Assembly: GCF_046237625.1 (NCBI RefSeq)
Contig: NZ_CP143545.1
Span: 1,364,001 to 1,428,000 of the forward strand
Direction: 5' to 3'
Length of the DNA stretch: 64,000 nt
Origin: Paraperibacillus esterisolvens
GTDB lineage: Bacteria; Bacillota; Bacilli; Bacillales; DSM-1321
The position numbers and the translations under genes were made by a program. This document shows positions 17,751-26,202 of the stretch, in pieces; the stretch's first letter is position 1; each line of letters begins with the position of its first letter. Under the pieces are notes generated by a model. It did not search any database. It was not told where the DNA came from and saw only the letters and a program-made list of their open reading frames with translations.

Positions 17751-19469
17751 TCAGCGGGATTGTTCCCTCAGGGCAATGACTTTATCGGCATCAGGGGTGA
17801 CAAAGAGAGTCTGCTGATTATCGTAGATGACAAAACCGGGCTTGGAGCCGTTTGGTTTTTTTACATGGCGGACTGCCGTATAATCAACCGGGACAGAGCC
17901 TGATGCCTTGGCTTTGCTGAAATAGGCGGCAAGGGAAGCAGCCTCAAGGAGCGTCTGTTCCGATGGTGAGGTGTTTCTGATTACCACATGCGACCCTGGA
18001 ATATCCTTGGTATGCAGCCAGATATCATCCCGGCGGGAGAACTTATTTGTTAAATAATCGTTCTGCTTATTGTTTTTGCCGACAAATATCTCATCTCCAT
18101 CGGACGACAGATATCTTTCAAGCTGCGGCTTTTGATTGGCCTTGTTCTTCGACCCCTTTTTTACACGGGCCTTCAAATAGCCGCCTTCCTGCAGTTCCTC
18201 CCGGATCTCTGCAATATCTTTAGGTGAGGCAAAATCCAGCTGCTGAAGCAGGCTGTCAAAATAAGAGATTTCATTCTGAGCAATATCAATCTGCTCTATA
18301 ATAAAGGCGACGGAATTTCTTGCCTTCTGATATTTTGAATAATATTTCTGGGCATTTTCAGAAGGAGTTTTCTGCGGATCCAGTTCAATTGTGACTGCAG
18401 CGCCTTCTTCATCATAATAATTGATCACTTCAATCTCCTTCATGCCTTTTTCCATCGCATAGAGATTCGCGGTTAACAATTCCCCGTACAGCTGGAATTC
18501 CTTCGCCTTTTCACTGTCGGTCAGGGAAGCTTCAAGCTTGGTGATCTTTTTTTCATTTTTCTTTTTCTCATTTGCTATAAAGCGTTCCAGGTCGTGGGCC
18601 TGCTGCCTGACCTGGTCCCGTTCAGCCTTGCTGAAATAGAAGCGGTCGAGAAGGTCAGACAGGCTTCCGAAGGTCTGGCGGCTTCCTTTGATATGTTCAA
18701 GCGGCAGGAAGTAAAAGAGTTCCTTTCCCTCTGAGGTGATAAAGACCGGCTCATACTGCCGGTTTTTCACCCTGGCCGCAAGATCTGTGAATGCCTTTGG
18801 CAAAGTGGTGCGGTTTGCCAGCCCTGCCCTAAAGACCGCCTCCCTGGCAAAAAGAGGCGAGATGCCGCTGAATGCCTGCAGAAGCTGCTTGTCCAGTTTT
18901 CCTTCATTGAAATTAATCCTTTTCAGGACATCCTCAGCAGACGCGGCCAAAGGATTCATTTTATCCTGTTCCGGCGGTGCGATATAGTCGCTGCCCGGCA
19001 GGATAGTCCGATAGCTGTTTACTGCCATCCCGACATGCTTGATGCTGTCGAGTATCATATTCCGGTCCTTATCGACTAAAATAATATTGCTGTGCCGGCC
19101 CATGATTTCCACAATCAATTTCTTTTGTGAAATATCACCGATTTCATTTCTCCCCTTCACCTCAAACACCAGGATCCGGTCGGTTCCCACCTGGTAAAGG
19201 TCTTCCAGGATGAAGCCTTCCAGATGCTTTCGCAAGAGCATGCAGAACATAGGCGGCTCAGATGGGTTCTCATAGCTCTCGCCAGTCAGCTGAACCCTGG
19301 CATAGCTTGGATGGGCGGATAACAGGATTTTATGGTTCTTCCCGCCTGCCCTGACAATCATGATAATTTCATTCCTTGAAGGCTGATGGATTTTATTAAT
19401 CCGGCCGCCTTTAACCTGCGACACAATTTCCTCGCTGATTGCTTTAGTAAATAATCCATCGAAAGACAT
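17751..19469 (-). CDS. rqcH: RqcH, NFACT-family ribosome quality control factor (YloA/FbpA)
   Basis: 572 aa, identical in length to B. subtilis YloA. Layout: NFACT-N domain, HhH region, long coiled coil (about residues 290-440), and NFACT-R (starting near residue 450). The Asp97-Arg98 pair known to be needed for Ala-tail synthesis in RqcH is present (VGTDRIL). RqcH binds obstructed 50S-peptidyl-tRNA and recruits tRNA-Ala to add C-terminal alanine tails. It lies on the minus strand among plus-strand genes, as in B. subtilis. Confidence 0.95.
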   Translation of the reverse strand: MSFDGLFTKAISEEIVSQVKGGRINKIHQPSRNEIIMIVRAGGKNHKILLSAHPSYARVQLTGESYENPSEPPMFCMLLRKHLEGFILEDLYQVGTDRILVFEVKGRNEIGDISQKKLIVEIMGRHSNIILVDKDRNMILDSIKHVGMAVNSYRTILPGSDYIAPPEQDKMNPLAASAEDVLKRINFNEGKLDKQLLQAFSGISPLFAREAVFRAGLANRTTLPKAFTDLAARVKNRQYEPVFITSEGKELFYFLPLEHIKGSRQTFGSLSDLLDRFYFSKAERDQVRQQAHDLERFIANEKKKNEKKITKLEASLTDSEKAKEFQLYGELLTANLYAMEKGMKEIEVINYYDEEGAAVTIELDPQKTPSENAQKYYSKYQKARNSVAFIIEQIDIAQNEISYFDSLLQQLDFASPKDIAEIREELQEGGYLKARVKKGSKNKANQKPQLERYLSSDGDEIFVGKNNKQNDYLTNKFSRRDDIWLHTKDIPGSHVVIRNTSPSEQTLLEAASLAAYFSKAKASGSVPVDYTAVRHVKKPNGSKPGFVIYDNQQTLFVTPDADKVIALREQSR

Positions 19470-19803
19470 TTGTAAACACCCTCTACTTTAAAAACATAAT
19501 ATCTATTAATATCCGTTCACGGTCGATGTTCCGGATAAATTCCTCTAAAATTATATTTTAACCTAAAAATGGGGAGGAAAGCTTGTTTTGGGTCTGGATT
19601 TTCAACATAATTTTGATTTGGTTTACAAAGGTTTGAAAGCTAATCTTTTATTTATAGCAAATTCGCATTGTCAGCGCGGATGGGAAGTTCCAGCCGTTTT
19701 TGTCTCAAAAGCATATAAAATATTGCCATTATGCAGGGATGCGGCCGTGTTTGAAGTGGAAGAGCCGACTTATGGCTGCTCGATCCGCTTTTTATTTTTG
19801 TTT
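19470..19803. other. Spacer between divergent rqcH and yloB, first part
   Basis: No gene I can assign. It contains a strong GGGGAGG site (19571-19577) followed by two TTG-started readings: an 18-codon hydrophobic one (19583-19636) and a 108-codon one (19588-19914) whose 3' end runs into the repeat cluster. Neither resembles a family I know. Confidence 0.4.
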
Positions 19804-19903
19804 TACTTGCGGAAGGGGGTGCATTACTTGCGGGAAATGAAAAATACTTGCGGAACCGGATACTCCACCCCCGAGAATATAAACAACTCGCGCATTATAC
19901 TCA
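19804..19903 (+). repeat. Degenerate ~21-bp repeat cluster, TACTTGCGG type
   Basis: TACTTGCGG occurs at 19804, 19825 and 19845 (spacing 21 and 20 bp). It is followed by degenerate copies beginning at about 19861 (TACTC), 19885 (AACTCGCGC) and 19898 (TACTC). The core matches the larger array at 37984-38225 in motif, orientation and period. Confidence 0.65.
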
Positions 19904-19966
19904 GGCAAAGTTAAAATGCACCCCCACAACCCATCCGATCACCATACTCTGCTTTTATAGTCATGT

Positions 19967-19984
19967 ATTCAATCTGAATTGAAT
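19967..19984. promoter_or_regulatory. Inverted repeat upstream of yloB (possible operator)
   Basis: ATTCAAT-CTGA-ATTGAAT, a perfect 7-bp inverted repeat, 47 bp before the yloB start. The form suits a dimeric regulator site, but no regulator is identified. Confidence 0.3.
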
Positions 19985-20031
19985 ATGCATGAGGAAGAGA
20001 GGACAAGTATGAGAGGGAAGTGAGATGCTGG

Positions 20032-22710
20032 ATGAAGTTCCGGGAGATGGATAAAGAAGAGGTTGAAGCTGCTCTTCGGACAAGTTTGGAGCATGGGCTG
20101 ACGGATAATGAGGCTTTGGAGCGGCAGAGGAAAAAGGGGTTCAATGAGCTTCAGGAGGGAGAGAAGCAGTCGGCCCTTTTACTGTTTTTTGCTCAGTTCA
20201 AGGATTTTATGGTGCTTGTTCTGCTTGCCGCCACCCTGATTTCCGGGCTTCTGGGAGAGTATATAGATGCCATTGCCATCATCGCTATTGTAATCGTGAA
20301 TGGGATTCTCGGCTTTTACCAGGAGAGAAGGGCGGAGAAGTCGCTTCAGGCATTAAAAAGCCTCGCTGCTCCCCAGGTAGTGGTCAAGCGGGAAGGGGAG
20401 TGGCGCAAGGTTCCCTCCAGGGAGCTTGTTGTCGGGGATATCATCAAGTTTTCAAGCGGTGACCGCATTGGTGCCGATCTCCGCATTCTTGAAGCGGCCG
20501 GCCTGGAAATTGAGGAGTCAGCCCTGACAGGGGAATCTGTTCCTGCGGCCAAAAGATGTGACCCTATCCAACAGGCTTCTGACCAGATAGGCGATCAGGA
20601 GAATTTTGCCTTCATGGGGACGATGGTGACAAGGGGGAGCGGAACTGGAGCCATTATCGCGATTGGGATGGATACAGCGATGGGAAAAATCGCAGACTTG
20701 CTGCAATCGGCCGAAACGATGGAAACCCCGCTTCAGCGGAGGCTTGAACAGCTTGGCCGGATTTTAATTATTTCTGCCCTGCTGCTGACACTGCTTGTGG
20801 TGGTGATTGGAGTTATCCAGGGACAGGAAATGTACACTATGTTTCTGGCAGGCGTGTCCCTCGCGGTGGCTGCCATTCCCGAAGGTCTTCCCGCTATTGT
20901 CACCGTGGCCCTGTCGCTTGGGGTTCAGCGTATGATCAAGCAGCGGGCAATCGTCAGGAAACTGCCTGCCGTTGAAACTCTTGGCTGTGCATCGGTCATC
21001 TGCTCGGATAAGACAGGGACCATGACCCAGAATAAAATGACCGTTACCCATCTTTGGACGGGCGGCAGGACCTGGACAGTAACGGGAACAGGGTATGAGC
21101 CGAAGGGACAGTTTATGAGCGGGGACCTGGAGGAGGATGTATCCAAGGAAAAATCGATCCAGCAGCTGCTGTCATTTGGGATGATCTGCAATCACGCGGA
21201 AATCAAACAGGGAGATGCAGGGTATATCCTGGATGGGGACCCGACTGAAGGGGCGCTGCTTGTGGCAGCCATGAAAGCAGGCTACACCCGTGAAAAGCTT
21301 AAAGCACAATTTACTATAGTTAAGGAATTTCCTTTCGATTCTTCAAGAAAGATGATGAGCATGATCGTAAAGGATGAGAATGGAAGAACCTTTGTTGTGG
21401 CGAAGGGTGCCCCGGATGTTCTCATCAGTAAATGCGAATCCATTCTCTGGTCTGAGAAGCAGCACCGCCTTACAGGGGAGTTCAGCGGGAAAGTCAAGGA
21501 AGCGGTCGAGGGGCTTGCAGGACAGGCGCTTAGGACCATTGCGATCGGATTTAGGCAGCTGTCTTCCAATTCGATCATTTTGGAAGAATCAGAGGCAGAA
21601 AAGGATTTGGTCATGATCGGCCTTCAGGGGATGATGGACCCGCCGCGGCCAGAAGTGAAAGAAGCAGTCAGGGAGTGCAGGGAGGCGGGGATAAAGACCG
21701 TCATGATTACGGGTGATCATGTGATGACCGCTAAGGCCATCGCATCTCAGCTCGGCATACGCTCAGCCGGCGACCTGGTCCTTGATGGAAATGCTCTGTC
21801 TGCCATGGATGTGGAAGATCTGGAGGCTGTGGTGGATAATGTATCGGTTTATGCCAGGGTTTCTCCTGAACATAAGCTGAAAATTGTCAAGGCGCTTCAG
21901 AAAAAGGGGCATGTAGTGGCCATGACAGGGGATGGTGTCAATGATGCACCTGCTATCAAGTCTGCAGATATCGGGATATCGATGGGAATTACCGGGACAG
22001 ATGTGGCGAAAGAAGCGTCGGCGCTTGTGCTCCTTGATGATAATTTTGCCACCATAAAGTCCGCTATCAAGGAAGGGCGCAATATCTACGAAAACATCAG
22101 GAAATTCATCCGCTATCTGCTTGCTTCAAATGTAGGGGAGATTCTTGTCATGTTCTTTGCCATGCTCCTTGGGCTTCCACTGCCGCTGATTCCGGTGCAG
22201 ATCCTATGGGTGAACCTGGTTACGGATGGACTGCCTGCAATGGCACTTGGACTTGATCAGCCGGAAGAAAATGTTATGCAAAGAAAACCAAGACTCCCGA
22301 GTGAAGGGGTATTTTCAAGGGGACTTGGCTGGAAAATCGTTTCGAGGGGATTTTTAATAGGATCCGTCACACTTGCGGCCTTTATGGTTGTGTACAAGGC
22401 TGACCCTGGAAATCTGGTGTATGCGCAGACGGTCGCTTTTGCTACCCTTGTTCTCGCCCAGCTTATTCATGTGTTTGACTGCAGGAGCGAAAAGTCAATA
22501 TTCGCCAGGAATCCGTTCGGCAACTGGTATCTGGTTGCTTCAGTGATTTCTTCTCTGCTCCTCATGCTTGTGGTGATTTACTATAAGCCGCTGCAGCCAA
22601 TTTTCCATACTGTGCCAATCCGGATGAATGAGTGGCTGTTGATTGTGGGGATGGCTGCAATTCCAACTTTTTTACTAGCGGGTACATTTTTAGCAAGAAA
22701 AACAAAATGA
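20032..22710 (+). CDS. yloB: P-type Ca2+-transporting ATPase (YloB)
   Basis: 892 aa P2A ATPase. Visible: N-terminal cation ATPase domain, TGES (LTGESVPA, near residue 171), the PEGLP motif in the fourth membrane helix, phosphorylated Asp in CSDKTGTMTQNK, the hinge motif TGDGVNDAPAIKSADIGI, and paired C-terminal membrane helices. B. subtilis YloB is a SERCA-like calcium pump linked to spore formation and germination. A GTG at 20020 is in frame, but the ATG giving MKFREMDKEEVE matches the family start. Confidence 0.93.
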   Translation: MKFREMDKEEVEAALRTSLEHGLTDNEALERQRKKGFNELQEGEKQSALLLFFAQFKDFMVLVLLAATLISGLLGEYIDAIAIIAIVIVNGILGFYQERRAEKSLQALKSLAAPQVVVKREGEWRKVPSRELVVGDIIKFSSGDRIGADLRILEAAGLEIEESALTGESVPAAKRCDPIQQASDQIGDQENFAFMGTMVTRGSGTGAIIAIGMDTAMGKIADLLQSAETMETPLQRRLEQLGRILIISALLLTLLVVVIGVIQGQEMYTMFLAGVSLAVAAIPEGLPAIVTVALSLGVQRMIKQRAIVRKLPAVETLGCASVICSDKTGTMTQNKMTVTHLWTGGRTWTVTGTGYEPKGQFMSGDLEEDVSKEKSIQQLLSFGMICNHAEIKQGDAGYILDGDPTEGALLVAAMKAGYTREKLKAQFTIVKEFPFDSSRKMMSMIVKDENGRTFVVAKGAPDVLISKCESILWSEKQHRLTGEFSGKVKEAVEGLAGQALRTIAIGFRQLSSNSIILEESEAEKDLVMIGLQGMMDPPRPEVKEAVRECREAGIKTVMITGDHVMTAKAIASQLGIRSAGDLVLDGNALSAMDVEDLEAVVDNVSVYARVSPEHKLKIVKALQKKGHVVAMTGDGVNDAPAIKSADIGISMGITGTDVAKEASALVLLDDNFATIKSAIKEGRNIYENIRKFIRYLLASNVGEILVMFFAMLLGLPLPLIPVQILWVNLVTDGLPAMALGLDQPEENVMQRKPRLPSEGVFSRGLGWKIVSRGFLIGSVTLAAFMVVYKADPGNLVYAQTVAFATLVLAQLIHVFDCRSEKSIFARNPFGNWYLVASVISSLLLMLVVIYYKPLQPIFHTVPIRMNEWLLIVGMAAIPTFLLAGTFLARKTK

Positions 22711-22728
22711 TGTATGATATAATTCTTG

Positions 22729-22757
22729 GGTAGTAGAGACGGCTCTATTACCTTTTT
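22729..22757 (+). terminator. Terminator after yloB
   Basis: Stem GGTAGTAGAG / CTCTATTACC with an ACGG loop, then TTTTTATTTATT. Confidence 0.75.
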
Positions 22758-22838
22758 ATTTATTATGGGATACATAATTTTACTTTTTTGATGTTTAAAC
22801 ATAGATAACAAATTCAGCATGCAGCGGGGTGAATTTCT

Positions 22839-23714
22839 TTGGTCATAAGCATGACTGGTTACGGCAGAGGGACTGGCGGCGGGGAAGGTATCGCGATCCT
22901 TGCGGAAATAAAGACGGTCAACCACCGTTTTGCTGAATTTCAGATCAGGATGCCGCGGCAGTTCCTTTTTCTTGAAGACAAGATCAAGAAGCAGATAAGC
23001 GAATACATAAAACGCGGGAGAATAGAAGTGTACATTACCATAGAAGGAGGCCGTTCAGCGGAACGGCGCCTTGAGGTCGACTGGAAGCTTCTCGATGAAT
23101 TTGTCCAGGCGATGAGCCTGGTGAAGGAAAAGTATAACCTCGGCACAGAGGCCGCTCCCGGCGACCTGCTGAAACTGGATCATATCTTCAGGGTGGTCGA
23201 GGAGGAGGAGTCTGGTGAAGAATTGCAGGAAAAGGTTCTTTCCGCCGTCAGGGAGGCGGCTTCAAGCCTGCTTCAGATGAGGCAGCAGGAAGGCGCTGAA
23301 CTTGGCCGGGATATGCTCTTGAATCTTCACCAGATTTCTGCTGCTGTTGAGAAGATTGAATTAATGGCTCCTGCTGTTCTTGAGAACTACCGGAAACGCC
23401 TTTATGATAGAATAGCTGAATATACCGGCGGTCTTGTGGATGAATCCCGCTTGATTACAGAGACCGCTATTTTTGCTGAAAAGGCTGATATCAATGAAGA
23501 GCTCATCCGCCTGAAAAGCCATGCCGCACAGTTTGAAAACACTTTATCTCAATCAGAGCCGATAGGGAGAAAGCTCGATTTCCTTGTCCAGGAGATGAAC
23601 CGGGAGGCCAATACAATAGGTTCGAAGGCTAATAATTCCCAGGCGGGCGCTGTTATTGTCGAGATAAAAAGCCTTCTTGAAAAAATTAAGGAACAAGTTC
23701 AAAATATCGAATAG
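22839..23714 (+). CDS. yloC: YicC/YloC-family endoribonuclease
   Basis: 291 aa, full family length. The N-terminal YicC-like domain begins VISMTGYGRG; the C-terminal DUF1732 region has the conserved ETAIFAEKADINEELIRLKSH and GRKLDFLVQEMNREANTIGSK stretches. The family includes endoribonucleases in E. coli (YicC) and B. subtilis (YloC). TTG start with a GGGGTGA site. It leads the cluster yloC-remA-gmk-rpoZ. Confidence 0.92.
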   Translation: MVISMTGYGRGTGGGEGIAILAEIKTVNHRFAEFQIRMPRQFLFLEDKIKKQISEYIKRGRIEVYITIEGGRSAERRLEVDWKLLDEFVQAMSLVKEKYNLGTEAAPGDLLKLDHIFRVVEEEESGEELQEKVLSAVREAASSLLQMRQQEGAELGRDMLLNLHQISAAVEKIELMAPAVLENYRKRLYDRIAEYTGGLVDESRLITETAIFAEKADINEELIRLKSHAAQFENTLSQSEPIGRKLDFLVQEMNREANTIGSKANNSQAGAVIVEIKSLLEKIKEQVQNIE

Positions 23715-23763
23715 TAAGTTTATATAGATAGATGAACGGTCAAAATAGAATGGGGGAGCGCTG

Positions 23764-24027
23764 GTGTCTATCAAGCTGATAAACATTGGGTTTGGAAATA
23801 TTGTTTCCGCGAATAAGATTGTTTCAATCGTAAGCCCTGAATCTGCTCCGATCAAACGGATAATCCAGGAATCGCGTGACAAGGGTTCTTTAATAGATGC
23901 AACATATGGCAGGAGGACAAGAGCCGTGATCATAACCGATTCCGATCATGTAATCCTGTCAGCTGTCCAGCCGGAAACTGTTGCTGCCAGGTTGCACGAC
24001 CGAGATGATAATGTAGATGAAGGGTAG
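23764..24027 (+). CDS. remA: RemA, biofilm matrix gene activator
   Basis: 87 aa DUF370 protein. The sequence KLINIGFGNIVSANKIVSIV and the DATYGRRTRAV motif identify RemA, a ring-forming DNA-binding protein that activates matrix and osmoprotection operons in B. subtilis. GTG start behind a GGGGGAG site, 9 bp before gmk. Confidence 0.94.
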   Translation: MSIKLINIGFGNIVSANKIVSIVSPESAPIKRIIQESRDKGSLIDATYGRRTRAVIITDSDHVILSAVQPETVAARLHDRDDNVDEG

Positions 24028-24036
24028 GTACTTAAA

Positions 24037-24651
24037 TTGAGAGAAAAGGGTTTGCTAATTGTTTTATCGGGACCATCGGGAGTAGGCAAGGGGACTGTAA
24101 GGAAAGAAATCTTCTGCAGGCCGGATACTGCTTTTGAATATTCCATATCCATGACAACGAGAAAGCCGCGCGAAGGCGAAATAGACGGAGTCGATTACTT
24201 TTTTAAATCAAGGGATGAGTTCGAGGAATTGATTGAGCAGGGGAAGCTCCTGGAATATGCTGAATTTGTCGGCAATTATTATGGGACACCGGTGGATTAT
24301 GTCAGGCAGACCCTGGAGGACGGCAAGGATGTTTTCCTTGAAATCGAAGTGCAGGGTGCAAGACAGGTGCGGGAAAAGTTTCCTGACGGTCTATTCATTT
24401 TCCTGGCGCCTCCAAGCCTCACTGAGCTTCAGAACAGGATCACCACAAGAGGGACTGAATCTGAGGAACTGATTACCAGAAGGATGAATGCCGCCAAGGC
24501 TGAAATTGAAATGATGGACTTATATGATTATGTAGTGGAAAATGATAAAGTAGAGAATGCCTGCGAAAGGATCAATGCTATCGTGGTTGCGGAACACTGC
24601 CGCAGAGAGCGGGTTTCACGCAGATACAAAACTATGCTGGAGAGTGAATGA
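24037..24651 (+). CDS. gmk: Guanylate kinase
   Basis: 204 aa. P-loop GPSGVGKGT near residues 10-18 and GMP-binding stretches (YSISMTTRKPREGE, GNYYGTPVDYV). It phosphorylates GMP to GDP. TTG start with an AGGGTAGG site; the first residues REKGLLIVLSG match the family. Its stop is 2 bp from the rpoZ start chosen here. Confidence 0.96.
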   Translation: MREKGLLIVLSGPSGVGKGTVRKEIFCRPDTAFEYSISMTTRKPREGEIDGVDYFFKSRDEFEELIEQGKLLEYAEFVGNYYGTPVDYVRQTLEDGKDVFLEIEVQGARQVREKFPDGLFIFLAPPSLTELQNRITTRGTESEELITRRMNAAKAEIEMMDLYDYVVENDKVENACERINAIVVAEHCRRERVSRRYKTMLESE

Positions 24652-24653
24652 AC

Positions 24654-24869
24654 ATGCTATATCCTTCAATCGATTCATTATTAAATAAAATTGATTCCAA
24701 ATATTCATTGGTCTCTGTAGCAGCGAAGCGGGCAAGACAGCTTCAGGAAAGCAGCGAAACCACAAAGCTGCCAAAGCCGGTTTCCCATAAAAATGTCGGA
24801 AAAGCGCTGGAAGAAATCCATGCAGGCATTTTAAGCTATAAAAACGAGCACAAGGATTCCAACCTTTAA
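24654..24869 (+). CDS. rpoZ: RNA polymerase omega subunit
   Basis: 71 aa. MLYPSIDSLLNKIDSKYSLV and the HKNVGKALEEI segment are characteristic of Bacillus omega. An ATG 6 bp upstream (24648) overlaps the gmk stop and could also serve; 24654 gives the family-like N-terminus. It assists beta-prime folding in RNA polymerase. Confidence 0.93.
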   Translation: MLYPSIDSLLNKIDSKYSLVSVAAKRARQLQESSETTKLPKPVSHKNVGKALEEIHAGILSYKNEHKDSNL

Positions 24870-24897
24870 TAACCTGCTTCTGCAGGTTATTTTCTTT
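24868..24897 (+). terminator. Terminator after rpoZ
   Basis: 10-bp stem AATAACCTGC / GCAGGTTATT with a 4-nt loop, then TTCTTTT. It overlaps the rpoZ stop codon region. Confidence 0.8.
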
Positions 24898-24988
24898 TAG
24901 CGGGAGAATTCACCGCACAGATTTAAAAGATGAAAAAAACGTCATTATCCTTCATAATGAAGACAGTTTAAATGCTGGAGGAAAACAC

Positions 24989-26197
24989 ATGCTGACGAAT
25001 AAAAAGATTCTTTTATGCGTTTCAGGAGGGATAGCGGTCTATAAGGCTGCGGCGCTTACGAGCAAGCTGGTACAGGAGGGGGCGGCCGTAAAGGTCATCA
25101 TGAGCGAATCAGCCATGAAATTTGTCACTCCCCTTACGTTTCAGGCTCTTTCCAGGAATGATGTTTTTATAGATACCTTCGATGAAAAAATCCCGGGCAA
25201 AATTGCCCATATTGACCTCGCTGACTGGGCTGACCTGATCATTGTCGCCCCTGCAACAGCCAATATCATCGGCAAAATGGCCAATGGCATTGCAGATGAC
25301 ATGATATCCACCACCATCCTTGCTTCCACGGCTCCTGTCTGGATTGCCCCGGCTATGAATGTCCATATGTACGGCCATCCGGCAGTTCAACGGAATATGG
25401 AAATACTGAAAAGCTTTGGCTATGAATACATTGAACCCGGGGAGGGCTACCTCGCCTGCGGCTATGTCGGCAGGGGTAGGCTTGAGGAGCCGGAAACCAT
25501 CGTAGAAAAGGTAAAGGGCTTTTTTATGGGCAGAGCACACCTTCCGCTTACCGGGAAGCGTATTTTAGTCACTGCGGGACCGACGCGTGAGAAAATTGAT
25601 CCTGTCCGTTTCATTTCCAACTTTTCTACCGGCAAAATGGGCTATGCCCTTGCAGCAGAAGCTGCCCGTCTCGGCGGAGAAGTGACGCTTGTGTCGGGTC
25701 CGGTGTCCATAGAACCCCCTACTTTCATCAGGCTGGTCGCTGTTGAATCTGCCCAGGAAATGTATGAGGCAGTCATGGGAGAGTTTGAAGAAGCAGATGC
25801 AGTTATTATGACGGCAGCTGTTTCCGATTACAGGCCAAAGATTTACAGCACGAAAAAAATGAAAAAACAGCCTGGGGATGAAATGATTCAATTAGAACGT
25901 ACAAACGATATTCTAATGGAGCTTGGTGCCCGCAAAGGAAATAAGGTGTTAATTGGATTCGCAGCGGAGACAGACTCTGTCGAAGAATATGCACAGAGTA
26001 AATTGACACGCAAAAATGCAGACATGATCGTTGCGAACAATGTAACATCTGAAGGTGCCGGATTTGGAACCGACACCAATATTGTCACCATATATGCAAT
26101 GGGCAGGGAACCGGTCCATATACCACAGAAGCCAAAGGCAGCCATTGCAGGCGATATATTAGACAGAATGATAGAATTGTTCAATAAAAAGGAATGA
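24989..26197 (+). CDS. coaBC: Bifunctional CoaBC (PPC synthetase and decarboxylase)
   Basis: 402 aa. The N-terminal flavin-dependent CoaC part has the PAMNVHMYGHPAVQRN motif and the flexible-loop Cys in GYLACGYVGRG. The C-terminal CoaB part starts near residue 190 (ILVTAGPTREKIDPVRFISN) and has AAVSDYRP. It makes 4'-phosphopantetheine from phosphopantothenate and cysteine in CoA synthesis. It is the first gene after the rpoZ terminator and overlaps the most upstream possible priA start. Confidence 0.96.
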   Translation: MLTNKKILLCVSGGIAVYKAAALTSKLVQEGAAVKVIMSESAMKFVTPLTFQALSRNDVFIDTFDEKIPGKIAHIDLADWADLIIVAPATANIIGKMANGIADDMISTTILASTAPVWIAPAMNVHMYGHPAVQRNMEILKSFGYEYIEPGEGYLACGYVGRGRLEEPETIVEKVKGFFMGRAHLPLTGKRILVTAGPTREKIDPVRFISNFSTGKMGYALAAEAARLGGEVTLVSGPVSIEPPTFIRLVAVESAQEMYEAVMGEFEEADAVIMTAAVSDYRPKIYSTKKMKKQPGDEMIQLERTNDILMELGARKGNKVLIGFAAETDSVEEYAQSKLTRKNADMIVANNVTSEGAGFGTDTNIVTIYAMGREPVHIPQKPKAAIAGDILDRMIELFNKKE

Positions 26198-26202
26198 TGT
26201 CC

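Noticed and set aside
19588..19914. 108-codon plus-strand frame before yloB
   Set aside because: It runs into the degenerate repeat cluster, has no recognisable domain, and its ribosome site can equally serve another frame. Kept only as a remark.
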